NCBI GenBank assembly: GCA_002841945.1
Contig: PHBI01000008.1
Span: 20,275 to 84,274 of the forward strand
Reading direction: 5' to 3'
DNA: 64,000 bases
DNA from: Deltaproteobacteria bacterium HGW-Deltaproteobacteria-14
GTDB lineage: Bacteria; Myxococcota_A; UBA9042; PHBI01
Of this stretch, positions 16,510 through 29,156 are shown piece after piece; position 1 is the stretch's first letter, and every line of letters begins with the position of its first letter. The translations under genes were made by a program, and so were the position numbers. Under the pieces are notes generated by a model. The model saw nothing but the letters and a program-made list of their open reading frames with translations, did no database searches and had not been told where the DNA came from.

Positions 16510-16743
16510 GGAAGACTCCTGGTTGTGAGCGACGCCAACGCGGCGTCGCCGAAGCCAAAAGCACGTCCCGTGCCGAACCCGCGGGGCCACCTGGAATGCG
16601 GGTGAGCGCGCCGCTGCGGCGCCCGGCGGGACACCGCGGTGTCCCATCCGCGCGCGGAACCGTCTCAGCCGCACCCCGGGGCGTCCCATCGCGGGGTCGG
16701 TGTGTCCCGTCACGGCCGCGTCGGTGTCTCGTCGCCGCGCCCG

Positions 16744-16766
16744 GGGCGGCGCCGCGGGCGCCGCCC
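16744..16766 (-). terminator. Hairpin terminator after the DUF3467 gene
   Basis: A 10-bp perfect GC stem (GGGCGGCGCC with its complement) and a three-base loop begin one base past the stop codon of the DUF3467 gene. Confidence 0.65.
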
Positions 16767-16767
16767 G

Positions 16768-17085
16768 TCAGTGCAGGATGGGGCCCTGGTCGCCGCCGGT
16801 GTTCAGCTTGATCTCGCCGAACTTCTGCTCGTAGAGCTGGAGGTTCTGCCCCAGCGCGCGGAACAGGAACTTGGCGTGGATCGGGCTCAGGATCAGGCGC
16901 GAGACCACCTTCGCCGTCGTCGTCTGCGGCGGCAGGAACATGGCGTCGAGCACGAACTCGGTCTGGTTGTGGAAGATGCGCGCCATGTTCACGTACTCGC
17001 CGAGGGCCATGTTCTCGTCGAGCTGCACGTGGATCTTGAGCGCTGGGGGCGGCGGGTTTCCGCCGGGGGGGGTCTCGTCGGACAC
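16768..17085 (-). CDS. DUF3467 domain protein
   Basis: A 105-residue protein. After a Pro-rich start the whole chain matches DUF3467: a first strand ([33 protein letters not shown]) and a second half containing [33 protein letters not shown]. Small DUF3467 proteins are widespread in bacteria and have no established function; the LSPxHAKxL segment is the family signature. The start is a GTG six bases after AGGAGG, with upstream frame residues excluded. It is divergent from glpK. A possible -10 (TACTAT, 17132-17127) and -35 (TTGTGG, 17153-17148) with a short 15-base spacer lie upstream. Confidence 0.85.
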   Translation of the reverse strand: MSDETPPGGNPPPPALKIHVQLDENMALGEYVNMARIFHNQTEFVLDAMFLPPQTTTAKVVSRLILSPIHAKFLFRALGQNLQLYEQKFGEIKLNTGGDQGPILH

Positions 17086-17197
17086 GTGCGGCCTCCTGGG
17101 TGTCGCCTTTCCTCGCGAGCCCGACGATAGTACAACAGCGAGCGCGGCCACAACCGGCGTCGGGCGCGCCCCGGCCGGGTCGGACAGGGGGGACGAG

Positions 17198-18694
17198 ATG
17201 GCAGCAGACGGCGTGATCCTGGCGATCGACCAGGGCACCACGGGCTCGACCGTGGTCATCATGAACCGCGCGCTCGAGGTCGTGGGCCGCGCGACGACCG
17301 AGTTTCCGCAGATCTATCCGCAGCCCGGGTGGGTCGAGCACGGGCCGGAGGCGATCTGGGGCAGCGTCGAGCAGAGCCTCCGCACGGCGCTCGACGGGGC
17401 CGGTATCAGCGGTCGCGACGTCCGCGCGATCGGCATCACCAACCAGCGCGAGACGACCGTCGTGTGGGAGCGGGCCACCTCGCGCCCGGTGCACAACGCC
17501 ATCGTGTGGCAGTGCCGGCGCACCACCGACGTCTGCAGGGCGCTCAAGGACGCCGGCCACGAGGAGCGCGTCCGCGAGCTCACCGGGCTGGTGCTCGACC
17601 CCTACTTCTCCGGGACGAAGGTCGCCTGGATCCTCGACCGCGTCGAGGGCGCGCGGGCGCGAGCCGAGCGGGGCGAGCTGGCCTTCGGCACCGTCGACAG
17701 CTACCTCCTGTGGCGTCTGACCGGCGGCGACGTCCACGCCACCGAGGTTAGCAACGCCTCTCGGACCCTGCTCTACGACATCCACGAGAACGCCTGGAGC
17801 GAGGAGCTCCTCGCCCTGCTGCGGGTCCCGCGCGCGGTCCTCCCCGACGTGCGGAGCTCGTCGGAGGTCTTCGGCCACACCCGGGGCCTCGGGTTTCTGC
17901 CCGACGGCATCCCGGTCGCCGGCATCGCCGGCGACCAGCAGGCGGCGCTCTTCGGCCAGGCCTGCTTCGCCGCCGGGCAGGCCAAGGCGACCTATGGGAC
18001 CGGCGCCTTCGTGCTCATGAACACCGGTGAGACCCCGGTCGCGAGCACCCGCGGGCTCCTGACCACCATCGCCTGGCGCCTCGGCGACGGGCCGACGATC
18101 TACGCCCTCGAGGGGGCGGTCTTCATCGCCGGCGCCGCGGTGCAGTGGCTGCGCGACGAGCTCCGCGTCATCGACAAGGCCTCCGACATCGAGGCTCTCG
18201 CGCGCACCGTCCCGGACGCCGGCGGCGTCACCGTCGTCCCGGCTTTCGCGGGTCTCGGTGCTCCCTATTGGGATCCCGAGGCTCGCGGCGCGATCCTCGG
18301 TCTGACCCGCGGCAGCGGTCGCGGTCACATCGCCCGCGCGACCCTCGACGGCATCGCCCATCAGGTCGCCGACGTGGTCGAGGCCATGGCGGCGGACGCC
18401 GGCCGCGACCTCGCCGGGCTGAGGGTCGACGGCGGAGCCGCGGCCAACGATCTGCTGATGCAGACGCAGGCGGACCTACTGGGATCCGAGGTGCGCCGCC
18501 CGACGCTGCTCGAATCGACCGCGTGCGGCGCAGCATTCCTCGCCGGTCTGGCCGTCGGTTACTTCGCGGGGCTGGACGACATCGCCAGCCGGTGGCGCGA
18601 GGACGCGCGTTTTGCGCCGCGGCTTTCCGAATTGGAGCGTGACGTGGCGCGCCAACGGTGGAAGAACGCAGTGCGGCGCCTCCGAACCAGCTGA
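17198..18694 (+). CDS. glpK: Glycerol kinase
   Basis: A 498-residue protein, the usual length for GlpK. It has the N-terminal phosphate loop ([16 protein letters not shown]), the glycerol-binding region ([13 protein letters not shown], then [10 protein letters not shown]) and the C-terminal FGGY signatures ([39 protein letters not shown]). It phosphorylates glycerol to glycerol-3-phosphate in the cytosol. GGGGGGACGAG precedes the ATG. No glpF or glpD is adjacent, so it stands alone between DUF3467 and rho. Confidence 0.95.
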   Translation: MAADGVILAIDQGTTGSTVVIMNRALEVVGRATTEFPQIYPQPGWVEHGPEAIWGSVEQSLRTALDGAGISGRDVRAIGITNQRETTVVWERATSRPVHNAIVWQCRRTTDVCRALKDAGHEERVRELTGLVLDPYFSGTKVAWILDRVEGARARAERGELAFGTVDSYLLWRLTGGDVHATEVSNASRTLLYDIHENAWSEELLALLRVPRAVLPDVRSSSEVFGHTRGLGFLPDGIPVAGIAGDQQAALFGQACFAAGQAKATYGTGAFVLMNTGETPVASTRGLLTTIAWRLGDGPTIYALEGAVFIAGAAVQWLRDELRVIDKASDIEALARTVPDAGGVTVVPAFAGLGAPYWDPEARGAILGLTRGSGRGHIARATLDGIAHQVADVVEAMAADAGRDLAGLRVDGGAAANDLLMQTQADLLGSEVRRPTLLESTACGAAFLAGLAVGYFAGLDDIASRWREDARFAPRLSELERDVARQRWKNAVRRLRTS

Positions 18695-18697
18695 GCA

Positions 18698-18725
18698 TTG
18701 ACTCTCGCGTCCGGAACTCTACTTT
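18698..18725 (+). promoter_or_regulatory. Probable sigma-70-type promoter of rho
   Basis: TTGACT (18698-18703) and TACTTT (18720-18725) are 16 bases apart, directly after glpK and about 100 bases ahead of rho. The long leader is consistent with the known autoregulation of rho by attenuation, although no leader structure was resolved. Confidence 0.45.
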
Positions 18726-18826
18726 AGGGGCCCCAACCGTCGACCACCCTTCAACCCGGTCGACACCCGCCCCGCCCCACTCCACGACGTCACTACAACG
18801 CGACGGCGTGCGTCAACCGAGTCGAA

Positions 18827-20074
18827 ATGCACCTCCGAGACCTCAAGCAGAAGAAGATCACCGACCTCCTGGGCCTGGCGAAAGAGCTCGGCGTGGAGGG
18901 CTCCGGTGGGATGCGCAAGCACGAGCTGATCTTCGCGATCCTCCAGGCCCAGGCCGAGCAAGACGGGCTCATCTACGGCGAGGGGGTCCTGCAGATCCTC
19001 GCCGACGGGTTCGGCTTTCTGCGGAGCCCGGACTTCAACTACTTCCCCGGCTCCGATGACATCTACGTGTCGCCGAGCCAGATTCGCCGGTTCAACCTGC
19101 GCAACGGGGACACCGTCAGCGGGCAGATCCGCCCGCCCCGCGACAACGAGCGCTACTTCGCCCTGCTGAAGGTCGAGGCCATCAACTACGAGGACCCCGA
19201 GGTCGCGCGCACCAAGACGCTGTTCGACAACCTGACGCCGCTGTACCCGCAGCAGCGGCTGCTCCTCGAGTTCGACCCGGCCAACCTCTCGACGCGCATA
19301 ATCGACTTCGTCGCGCCCCTCGGAAAGGGGCAGCGCGCCCTCATCGTGGCGCCGCCGCGCACCGGCAAGACGGTGCTGCTGCAGGACATCGCCAACGCGA
19401 TCATGGCCAACCACAAGGAGGTCTACCTGATCGTGCTGCTCATCGACGAGCGGCCCGAGGAGGTGACCGACATGCAGCGCTCGGTCCGCGGCGAGGTCAT
19501 CAGCTCGACCTTCGACGAGCCGGCCCAGCGCCACGTGCAGGTCGCCGAGATGGTGATCGACAAGGCCAAGCGCCTCGTCGAGCACAAGCGCGACGTGGTC
19601 ATCCTGCTCGACTCGATCACCCGCCTCGCCCGCGCTTACAACACCGTGGTCCCGCCGTCGGGAAAGGTGCTGTCCGGCGGCGTCGACGCCAACGCCCTGC
19701 ACAAGCCGAAGCGCTTCTTCGGCGCCGCCCGCAACATCGAGGACGGGGGCAGCCTCACGATCATCGCGACCGCGCTCGTCGACACCGGCAGCCGCATGGA
19801 CGAGGTGATCTTCGAGGAGTTCAAGGGCACCGGCAACAGCGAGATGCACCTCGATCGCAAGCTCATGGAGCGGCGGATCTTCCCGTGCCTCGACATCAAG
19901 AAGTCGGGCACCCGCAAAGAGGAGCTCCTCGTCGATCCGCTCAACCTGAACCGCACCTACATCCTGCGCGAGCTGCTGCATCCGCTGAACACCGTCGACG
20001 CCATGGACTTCCTCGTCCGCAAGGTCGGCGGCACCGACAACAACTCACAGTTCTTCGACTCGATGAGTCGCTAG
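18827..20074 (+). CDS. rho: Transcription termination factor Rho
   Basis: A 415-residue hexameric RNA helicase of standard length. It has the N-terminal helix bundle ([18 protein letters not shown]), the cold-shock-like primary RNA site ([29 protein letters not shown]), Walker A APPRTGKT (about 183-190), the Q-loop region ([23 protein letters not shown]) and the R-loop [13 protein letters not shown]. It ends transcription of untranslated RNA. The order rho-rpmE-prfA is conserved in many Proteobacteria and Myxococcota. It starts at the first ATG after a long leader. Confidence 0.97.
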   Translation: MHLRDLKQKKITDLLGLAKELGVEGSGGMRKHELIFAILQAQAEQDGLIYGEGVLQILADGFGFLRSPDFNYFPGSDDIYVSPSQIRRFNLRNGDTVSGQIRPPRDNERYFALLKVEAINYEDPEVARTKTLFDNLTPLYPQQRLLLEFDPANLSTRIIDFVAPLGKGQRALIVAPPRTGKTVLLQDIANAIMANHKEVYLIVLLIDERPEEVTDMQRSVRGEVISSTFDEPAQRHVQVAEMVIDKAKRLVEHKRDVVILLDSITRLARAYNTVVPPSGKVLSGGVDANALHKPKRFFGAARNIEDGGSLTIIATALVDTGSRMDEVIFEEFKGTGNSEMHLDRKLMERRIFPCLDIKKSGTRKEELLVDPLNLNRTYILRELLHPLNTVDAMDFLVRKVGGTDNNSQFFDSMSR

Positions 20075-20215
20075 CGCCGGCTGGGCCCGGGGCCCGGTCT
20101 TCGATTATCTCTTGCGGCCCGGACCGCGTTGCACTAAACACGCCGGGCTCGACGCCAGGGTCCCGCACGCCATGACGTGGACCGGGCGCGAGCCAGCATC
20201 CCACGGAGGATCGCC

Positions 20216-20455
20216 GTGAAGTCCGATATCCATCCCAAGTACCATCCGGTGATCTTCGTCGACGCGTCGACGGGCGACGAGGTCATCACGAAGTCGACGC
20301 TGACCAGCCGTGACACGCGCGAGGTCGACGGTGTGTCGCACTTCGTCATCAGCACGGACATCACCGCCTTCTCGCACCCGTTCTTCACGGGTAAGCAGAA
20401 GCTGATGGACACCGAGGGCCGCATCGACCGCTTCCGCAAGAAGTACGGCAAGTAG
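20216..20455 (+). CDS. rpmE: 50S ribosomal protein L31, zinc-free form
   Basis: A 79-residue ribosomal protein. It starts MKSDIHPKYHPV and ends HPFFTGKQKLMDTEGRIDRFRKKYG, both typical of L31. The four zinc-binding cysteines of the C+ form are missing, since there is no cysteine in the protein, so it is a C-minus L31. The GTG start is seven bases after GGAGG and lies in the expected place after rho. The 3' end is followed by two hairpins before prfA. Confidence 0.93.
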   Translation: MKSDIHPKYHPVIFVDASTGDEVITKSTLTSRDTREVDGVSHFVISTDITAFSHPFFTGKQKLMDTEGRIDRFRKKYGK

Positions 20456-20463
20456 GTCATACG

Positions 20464-20504
20464 CGGGCGCTGCGCGCGCCCGGCCGCGTCCCAGGCGACG
20501 CGGC
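20464..20504 (+). terminator. Tandem hairpins after rpmE
   Basis: Two adjacent perfect stems follow the rpmE stop: CGGGCGC/GCGCCCG with a five-base loop (20464-20482) and GCCGCGTC/GACGCGGC with a six-base loop (20483-20504). They are a likely terminator or attenuator between rpmE and prfA. Confidence 0.5.
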
Positions 20505-20620
20505 GCGCGTCTCGAAGCGCCCGGCATTGGCGGAACCTCCGCACATGCCGGGCGGTCTTGTTGATTGGCCCAGGTCACAGGGTCGGCGCGCAGGTCGCGC
20601 CGCCGAGGTGATGCAGCGCG

Positions 20621-21700
20621 ATGTTCCAGCAGCTCGATGAGGTCGAGGGACGCTACGAGGAGCTGACCTCGTTGATGGGCGACCCGGACGTCGCGGGCGA
20701 TCCGGAGCGCTATCGCGAGGTGGCGCAGCAGCACGCCCAGCTCGCCGAGACCGTCGAGGCGTGGCGCAGCTTCAAGCAGGTGCGCGAGGACCTCGCGTCG
20801 TCGCGCGAGCTGCTCCTCGACGACGACCCGGAGATGCGCGAGATGGCGCGGGCCGAGGTCGAGGGGCTCGAGGAGCGGCTAGGGGCGCTCGAGACGGAGC
20901 TCAAGCTGCTGCTCCTGCCCCGGGACCCGAACGACGACCGCAACGTCGTCCTCGAGATCCGCGCCGGCACTGGCGGGGACGAGGCGACGCTGTTCGCGGC
21001 GGACCTGTTCCGCATGTACAGCCGCTACGCCGAGGGGCTGCGCTGGAAGGTCGAGCTGCTCTCGGCGAGCCACTCCGAGGTCGGCGGCTTCAAGGAGGTC
21101 ATCGCCCTCGTGAGCGGTGATCGCGTGTACTCGCGCCTCAAGTTCGAGGCGGGCGTGCATCGCGTGCAGCGCGTGCCGTCGACCGAGAGCCAGGGCCGGA
21201 TCCACACCTCGGCCTGCACCGTCGCGGTGATGCCCGAGGCCGACGAGGTCGAGGTGCAGCTCGATCCCAACGAGCTGCGCATCGACGTCTATCGCTCGTC
21301 GGGGCCGGGCGGGCAGTCGGTCAACACGACCGACAGCGCGGTGCGGGTGACCCACATCCCCTCGGGCCTGGTGGTGATCTGCCAGGACGAGAAGTCGCAG
21401 CTCAAGAACAAGAACAAGGCGCTGAAGGTCCTCGCCTCCCGGCTGCTCGAGATCGAGACCCAGAAGGCGCACGCCGCCGAGTCGGATGCGCGTCGCGCGA
21501 TGGTCGGCTCGGGGGACCGCTCAGAGCGGATCCGGACCTACAACTTCCCGCAGAACCGGCTGACCGACCACCGCATCGGCCTGACCCTGTACCGCCTCGA
21601 CAGCATCGTCGAGGGCGACGGGCTGGGCGAGGTGATCGACGCCTGTACGGCGTACTTCAACGCCCAGCTGCTCCAGCACCAGCAGGAGGGTGCTCAGTAG
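20621..21700 (+). CDS. prfA: Peptide chain release factor 1
   Basis: A 359-residue factor of standard length. It has the class I signature [26 protein letters not shown], including the GGQ loop that triggers peptide release, and the RF1-type region [29 protein letters not shown]. It recognises UAA and UAG. It lies third after rho and rpmE. The prmC methylase gene that often follows is absent; transcription ends at a hairpin and meets the opposing gene at 21785. Confidence 0.96.
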   Translation: MFQQLDEVEGRYEELTSLMGDPDVAGDPERYREVAQQHAQLAETVEAWRSFKQVREDLASSRELLLDDDPEMREMARAEVEGLEERLGALETELKLLLLPRDPNDDRNVVLEIRAGTGGDEATLFAADLFRMYSRYAEGLRWKVELLSASHSEVGGFKEVIALVSGDRVYSRLKFEAGVHRVQRVPSTESQGRIHTSACTVAVMPEADEVEVQLDPNELRIDVYRSSGPGGQSVNTTDSAVRVTHIPSGLVVICQDEKSQLKNKNKALKVLASRLLEIETQKAHAAESDARRAMVGSGDRSERIRTYNFPQNRLTDHRIGLTLYRLDSIVEGDGLGEVIDACTAYFNAQLLQHQQEGAQ

Positions 21701-21743
21701 CCCGGTGGGGAGCGCGGGAGGACCCACGCACCTGCGGTGACGT

Positions 21744-21774
21744 GCGGCGCGCGCTCGGGACGACCGCGCGCCGC
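21744..21774. terminator. Bidirectional hairpin between prfA and the gene at 21785
   Basis: A 10-bp perfect stem (GCGGCGCGCG at 21744-21753 with its complement at 21765-21774) and an 11-base loop sit between two converging genes. Confidence 0.55.
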
Positions 21775-21784
21775 GTCGCGGTGA

Positions 21785-22426
21785 CTACTGGGCGCCGGCC
21801 GGCGCGGGGCTCCGGTTGCCGACCTCGCGGGAGAACCAGCCGCCGGTGAGGGCGTCGAGGTCGGCGGTCAGGCCGTCCACGCGCAGCTGCTGGTGCAGGG
21901 CCTTCTCGACGCTGGTCGGCGGGCTGAGCTCCATCTCGACCTGGAGCTGGCGGCGCGCGTAGTAGAGCTTGTTGACCGTCGTGAGGATGTCCTCGCGCTG
22001 GTTGACGAGGCGCTCGATCTGACGGGTCGCCTGGATGCCGTCGCGGTTGAAGACCAGGCGCGTCAGGTCCCACTCGGCGCGGAGCTCGAGCTGGAGCTCG
22101 CCGTCGGTCGACACGAGGTCCGACACCGACCCCGAGCCGGAGCTGGTGGTGCGCACGTCGGTGTCGTCGCCGTCGGTCCGCCGCAGGCGCCCGTAGAGGC
22201 GCCGCGGGAGCAGGTTCGCGAAGCGCGCCTCGGACTGCCACGAGTCGTACGCCTCGGGGTTGACCCGCGCGTACTTGGCGGCGGCTCGCTGCACCTCGAC
22301 CACCGACGGCTCGAAGTCGAACTTCGCGAGCAGGCGCTTGGCCTGGATCATCGGGTCGGTCTCCGCGTGCGCTACCGGCGCGGCGAGGAGGAGGGCGGCA
22401 GCCAGCGCTGGGATGATGCTCTTCAT
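21785..22426 (-). CDS. Exported helical protein related to the C-terminus of the preceding propeller protein
   Basis: A 213-residue protein with a signal peptide (MKSIIPALAAALLLAAPVAHA). The mature part is largely helical, with a short Ser/Thr/Gly-rich spacer (TTSSGSGS) before a segment LQLELRAEWDLTRLVFNRDGIQATRQ and a long heptad region (QREDILTTVNKLYYARRQLQVEMEL), ending LDALTGGWFSR. The same order (rFEFRWDLmpavLl...k..ntvgpLYqtWvkkrvdl) is visible in the last 180 residues of the upstream protein, so the two look homologous. The fold recalls trimeric periplasmic or outer-membrane factors but no family is recognised. The gap to the upstream gene is 13 bases. Confidence 0.6.
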   Translation of the reverse strand: MKSIIPALAAALLLAAPVAHAETDPMIQAKRLLAKFDFEPSVVEVQRAAAKYARVNPEAYDSWQSEARFANLLPRRLYGRLRRTDGDDTDVRTTSSGSGSVSDLVSTDGELQLELRAEWDLTRLVFNRDGIQATRQIERLVNQREDILTTVNKLYYARRQLQVEMELSPPTSVEKALHQQLRVDGLTADLDALTGGWFSREVGNRSPAPAGAQ

Positions 22427-22439
22427 TTCGGGCTCCGGT

Positions 22440-24341
<1,902 letters not shown>

Positions 24342-24522
24342 CCGGGACCCGCTGCCGTGCCGTGAGTTCAGGGCGTCGCTCCTGTCGGTCGAAGGGGCGC
24401 TGGCGCCGATCGCGACGCCGGCGCCCACTGTAGAGGGCGCCGCGCACCTCGGCAACCGCCGCGTCGTCATGACGTGCTGCGCGCGCGAGATCGTCACCGG
24501 ACGCCCGCGCTGCGGCGTCCCG

Positions 24523-25629
24523 TCACCAGTCTTCGGGGGTGAACTCCACGACCCAGGGGACCCACTGCTCGGTCGGCTTCCCGTCGACCAGCCCGGGCGA
24601 GAAGAGGAGCTGTCGCCCCACCTTCTCGGCCTCGCGGTCGAAGGCGCCCCCGGCGCCGCGCACCAGCTTGACCTGCTTCACCTTGCCGTCGGTCCCGATG
24701 AGCAGCGACAGCGCCACGCTCACCGATCGCCCGAGGCGCGGCGCGTCCTCCGGGTAGACCCCGCGGACCCGCCGCTTGACCCGCGGCGGCGTTCGCTTGG
24801 GGGCCTTGGTCCCGCCGGTCCCGTCGCCGACCTTGTCGGGGACCGCGTCGGGGTCGTCGACCTGCTGGACGTTGGTGTTGCGCTCGTTCGCCTCGACTCG
24901 GGCGTCGCCGAGGATGTTCTCTTCGCCCGACTGGATCGTCACGCCCTTGCCGAGGGTCGTCAGCCCGGTCAGCACCAGCGGCGCGGGCTCGCTCTTGGGG
25001 GCGTCCTTCGGCGACTCGCGCTTGCTCTCGCGCTTGGGCTTCGGCTGCCCTTCCTTCTTTTGGTAGTTCTTCGGCTTGCGGGTCGCCTCCTTCTTCGGAT
25101 CCGGCGTCTCGGCGACCTTCTCCTCGGGCTTCACGACTGGTTTGGGCGGCTCGGGCTTCACGATCGGCTCGGGCGGCTTGGGCGGCTCGGGCGGGGCGAT
25201 CTTCGGCAGCACCAGCGTCGACGGCGGCAGCTCCGCGAAGGTGGTCGGCTGCGGACACGGCGCCGAGTCGCGGGTCACCGTCAGGTCGTGCTTGCCGAGG
25301 TGCCACGTGAGGCTCGGCCCGTCGAAGGGCACCTCGAGCGCCCCGCGCGGGAAGCTCCCGCCCTTGCCGGGGTCGAAGCGCTGGGGTTGCCCGCGATCCT
25401 CGAGCCCGGGGGCGAAGCGGTTGCGCTCGCCGACCGGCAGCGTGAGCGGCTCCTCTTCGACGTTGTCCCAGCCGAAGTAGGCGATCGCCGTGCGGTCGCT
25501 GACCGCCTTGACGCACATCAGCCGCGGCCTCACCGGCGAGTAGACGCTGCGGACCACGCCAATCGCGACGCCGCCGCTCGCCACGGCGATGGCGACGGCG
25601 ATGGTCAGCCGGTGGCTCTGACTGAGCAC
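24523..25629 (-). CDS. tonB: TonB-family energy-transducing protein
   Basis: A 368-residue protein with an N-terminal signal anchor (LTIAVAIAVASGGVAIGVV). A periplasmic domain with two cysteines follows (about 35-125), then a Pro/Lys/Glu-rich spacer (PPEPPKPPEPIVKPEPPKP region, about 140-200) and a C-terminal TonB domain (about 280-368: VRGVYPEDAPRLGRSVSVALSL, IGTDGKVKQVKLVRGAGG, FDREAEKVGRQLLFSPG). It carries proton-motive energy from ExbBD to the outer membrane. The extra N-terminal periplasmic domain is not present in standard TonB. The gene starts one base after the exbD stop. Confidence 0.82.
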   Translation of the reverse strand: MLSQSHRLTIAVAIAVASGGVAIGVVRSVYSPVRPRLMCVKAVSDRTAIAYFGWDNVEEEPLTLPVGERNRFAPGLEDRGQPQRFDPGKGGSFPRGALEVPFDGPSLTWHLGKHDLTVTRDSAPCPQPTTFAELPPSTLVLPKIAPPEPPKPPEPIVKPEPPKPVVKPEEKVAETPDPKKEATRKPKNYQKKEGQPKPKRESKRESPKDAPKSEPAPLVLTGLTTLGKGVTIQSGEENILGDARVEANERNTNVQQVDDPDAVPDKVGDGTGGTKAPKRTPPRVKRRVRGVYPEDAPRLGRSVSVALSLLIGTDGKVKQVKLVRGAGGAFDREAEKVGRQLLFSPGLVDGKPTEQWVPWVVEFTPEDW

Positions 25630-25630
25630 G

Positions 25631-26074
25631 CTACTGGATCTCCATCGGTTGGGTGTTGATGGCCACGTCCGGTATCCCGAGCAGGCGAATGGTGTCGATG
25701 ACCTTGAGGACGGCGCCGTGGGTGAGGCGCTCGTCGGCTGCGACGAAGGCCTCGAGCTTCGCGCCGCGCGCCTTCATGTCGGTCACGTAACCTTTGATGC
25801 CGTCGAGGTCGGTCTTGTTCCCGTTGAGGAAGAGGTTGCCGTCCTTGTTGATGGCGAGCGACAGCAGCTGCTTGTTCGGTGACTCCTCGGCGGTCGCGGC
25901 CCGGGGCAGCTGCAGCGGCACGTTCGGCGGCGGCTTGTAGTCGTCGAACTTCTCCTGCACGAACTCGGTCGTGACCATGAAGATGATCAACAGCACGAGC
26001 ACGATGTCGACGAAGGGAACGATGTTGATCTCGTTGAGGCCCTCGTCGTCGTCCTGCAGGCTACCGCCGGCCAC
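25631..26074 (-). CDS. exbD: ExbD/TolR-family proton channel subunit
   Basis: A 147-residue protein with one N-terminal membrane helix ([23 protein letters not shown]) containing the conserved channel Asp (VD at about 22-23), followed by a periplasmic domain ending in ELHGAVL-like [16 protein letters not shown]. Together with ExbB it conducts protons to energise TonB. A GTG start is used, with GGGAGG upstream inside the exbB end; it overlaps exbB by 14 bases, which indicates tight coupling. Confidence 0.9.
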   Translation of the reverse strand: MAGGSLQDDDEGLNEINIVPFVDIVLVLLIIFMVTTEFVQEKFDDYKPPPNVPLQLPRAATAEESPNKQLLSLAINKDGNLFLNGNKTDLDGIKGYVTDMKARGAKLEAFVAADERLTHGAVLKVIDTIRLLGIPDVAINTQPMEIQ

Positions 26075-26720
26075 TGGGACCTCCCGCGAGGGGGCTCGCC
26101 TTGAGGTAGGCGAGCAGCATCCGTGCGACGCTCTCGGTGTTACCCGTCATGATCCGGATGCGGTTCTTGAAGGTGTTGAACGCCACGACCGAGGGGATCG
26201 CCACGCCGAGGCCGACCGCGGTGGCGATCAGCGCCTCGCCGATGCTGCTCATCACCTGAGCCTTGAGGACACCCCCCTCGGCGCCGCTGCCGAGCGCGCT
26301 GAAGGCGCCGAGGATGCCGATGACGGTGCCGAAGAGGCCGATGAACGGTGCGCTGTTGCCCAGCGTGCCGAGGATCGGCAGGAAGCGGTCGTAGTAGACG
26401 CGCTGCTGGGCGATGGCGGCCTGGATGACCTCCTCGACCGACTCGACGCCGTCGTCCCAGGCGTCGAGGGCGGCCTTGAGCACGCCGCCGGTCATCCCAT
26501 GGAGGTTCCCGAGTGCCTCGCGCGCGGCGGGCGGGCCCCCCTCGCGCAGGGCACCGACGACGCTCCGGGTCAGCGACTCGGGGTCGACCTGATGGCGCCG
26601 GAAGAAGATGAAGCGCTCCACCATCACCACGATGGCGAGCAGCCCGAGCCCGACGAGGAGCCACAGGACCCACTCGGCGCCGAGGTTTTCGAAGAACTGC
26701 AGCAGGCTTTCGGTGAGCAT
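26061..26720 (-). CDS. exbB: ExbB/TolQ/MotA-family proton channel subunit
   Basis: A 219-residue membrane protein with three helices: [24 protein letters not shown] (about 16-39), then two in the conserved core ([17 protein letters not shown] and ISSIGEAL-like [21 protein letters not shown]). The G-T-V-x-G motif and the second-helix GL..AIP are family hallmarks. It forms the pentameric stator channel with ExbD. The ATG at 26720 lies just before the first helix. It leads the operon exbB-exbD-tonB-propeller protein, divergent from ruvC. Confidence 0.9.
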   Translation of the reverse strand: MLTESLLQFFENLGAEWVLWLLVGLGLLAIVVMVERFIFFRRHQVDPESLTRSVVGALREGGPPAAREALGNLHGMTGGVLKAALDAWDDGVESVEEVIQAAIAQQRVYYDRFLPILGTLGNSAPFIGLFGTVIGILGAFSALGSGAEGGVLKAQVMSSIGEALIATAVGLGVAIPSVVAFNTFKNRIRIMTGNTESVARMLLAYLKASPLAGGPSGRR

Positions 26721-26976
26721 ATAGGTCTGCGCCCGGTCGATGATGTGTGCAGCGATGTAGATACGGACCCGAGCGGCGGACGCCAAGCTCGAAGTTGTCG
26801 CACGTGGGCGGACTTCGCCGCCGCAGCCCTCGGGGAGCGTGGCCACGAGCGGGGGGATCGCCCCCGTGACACCCGAGGGGACGCGTGCTAACCAACGCCC
26901 CATGTCGGCCCACCACCAGTCGAGCACCATCGCGCGCCCCACGGCCGCCCTCGGCGCCCCGGACGAGGGCTGAGCC

Positions 26977-27477
26977 GTGCTGGTCCTCGGCGTCGACCCG
27001 GGCACGCTGGTGACCGGCTGGGGGTTGGTGACCTGTGGTGCGGGGGGCGCGGTGCGTCACGTCGATCACGGCATCATCCGCACCAACGCCGCGGCGCCGC
27101 TGTGGGACCGCCTCAAGGTCATCCACGACGCGCTGCTCGCCGTCGCCGAGCGGCACCGCCCCGCGGCGCTGTCCCTCGAGCAGTGCTTCGTCTCGAAGAA
27201 CGTCCAGTCCGCGCTCAAGCTCGGTCACACCCGCGGGGTGGTGATGCTCGCCGGGCTCGCCGTCGGCGCGGAGATCCACGAGTACACGCCGATGCAGATC
27301 AAGTCCGCCGTCACCGGCAGCGGGCGCGCCGACAAGCACCAGGTGGCCGAGATGGTCCGCGTCATCCTGGGGCTCTCTTCGGCCGCGCCCTATGACGCCT
27401 CCGACGCGCTCGCCGCCGCGCTGTGCCACGGCGCCGGGGCCGGGGTGCGCGCGCGGGTCCCGGCGAGGGCCCGATGA
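26977..27477 (+). CDS. ruvC: Holliday junction endonuclease RuvC
   Basis: A 166-residue nuclease of the expected size. The RNase-H-like active site is visible: Asp in GVDPGT (7), Glu in LSLEQCF (about 68) and the paired Asp in YDASDALAAALCH near the C-terminus. It cleaves Holliday junctions in complex with RuvAB. A GTG start is used. Its TGA overlaps the ruvA ATG by four bases. Confidence 0.94.
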   Translation: MLVLGVDPGTLVTGWGLVTCGAGGAVRHVDHGIIRTNAAAPLWDRLKVIHDALLAVAERHRPAALSLEQCFVSKNVQSALKLGHTRGVVMLAGLAVGAEIHEYTPMQIKSAVTGSGRADKHQVAEMVRVILGLSSAAPYDASDALAAALCHGAGAGVRARVPARAR

Positions 27478-28073
27478 TCGCCTGGCTCAGGGGCGAGCTC
27501 CGGCTCCGCGACGAGGACGGGCGCGTGATCGTCGACGTCGGCGGCGTCGGCTACCTCGTGACCGTGCCCATCGGAGTGCTGGGGCAGAGCGTGCTCGGCG
27601 ACACCGTCGAGCTCCACGTCCACACCAACGTCCGCGAGGACGCCATCGCGCTCTACGGGTTCGAGACCGAGGACCAGCTGCAGGCGTTCAACGCCCTGAT
27701 TCAGGTGTCGAAGGTCGGCCCGAAGCTCGCGGTGAACGTGCTGAGCGGCATCGATCCGGCCGGGCTCGCCGACGCGGTCGAGCGCGAGGACCTCGCGCGG
27801 CTCGCGACCATCAGCGGGGTCGGCAAGCGCCTCGCCGAGCGGCTCTCGCTCGAGCTGCGCGGCAAGCTCAAGATCACCGGGCACGCGCTGCGCGCCACCC
27901 CCGGCGTCCGCAGCGCCGAGCCCCAGCGCTTCCGCGACCTGCGCTCGGCGCTGATGAACCTGCAGTATCGGCCCAAAGAGATCGACGGGGCCATCGCCCA
28001 GCTCCGCGAGGAGGACCCGGACGCCGAGTTCGACGCGCTCCTGCGCCGCGCGCTCGGGCTGTTGAGGAAGTAG
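27474..28073 (+). CDS. ruvA: Holliday junction branch-migration protein RuvA
   Basis: A 199-residue protein. It has the N-terminal OB fold ([29 protein letters not shown]), the acidic pin region ([14 protein letters not shown]), two HhH motifs ([19 protein letters not shown] and [19 protein letters not shown]) and a C-terminal domain III ([20 protein letters not shown]) that binds RuvB. It holds the junction in an open square form. Its start overlaps the end of ruvC; ruvB follows 10 bases on. Confidence 0.95.
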   Translation: MIAWLRGELRLRDEDGRVIVDVGGVGYLVTVPIGVLGQSVLGDTVELHVHTNVREDAIALYGFETEDQLQAFNALIQVSKVGPKLAVNVLSGIDPAGLADAVEREDLARLATISGVGKRLAERLSLELRGKLKITGHALRATPGVRSAEPQRFRDLRSALMNLQYRPKEIDGAIAQLREEDPDAEFDALLRRALGLLRK

Positions 28074-28083
28074 GAAACCCCTT

Positions 28084-29124
<1,041 letters not shown>

Positions 29125-29156
29125 GCGAGCGCGCGCAGGCGAGGTGAGCGACGGCG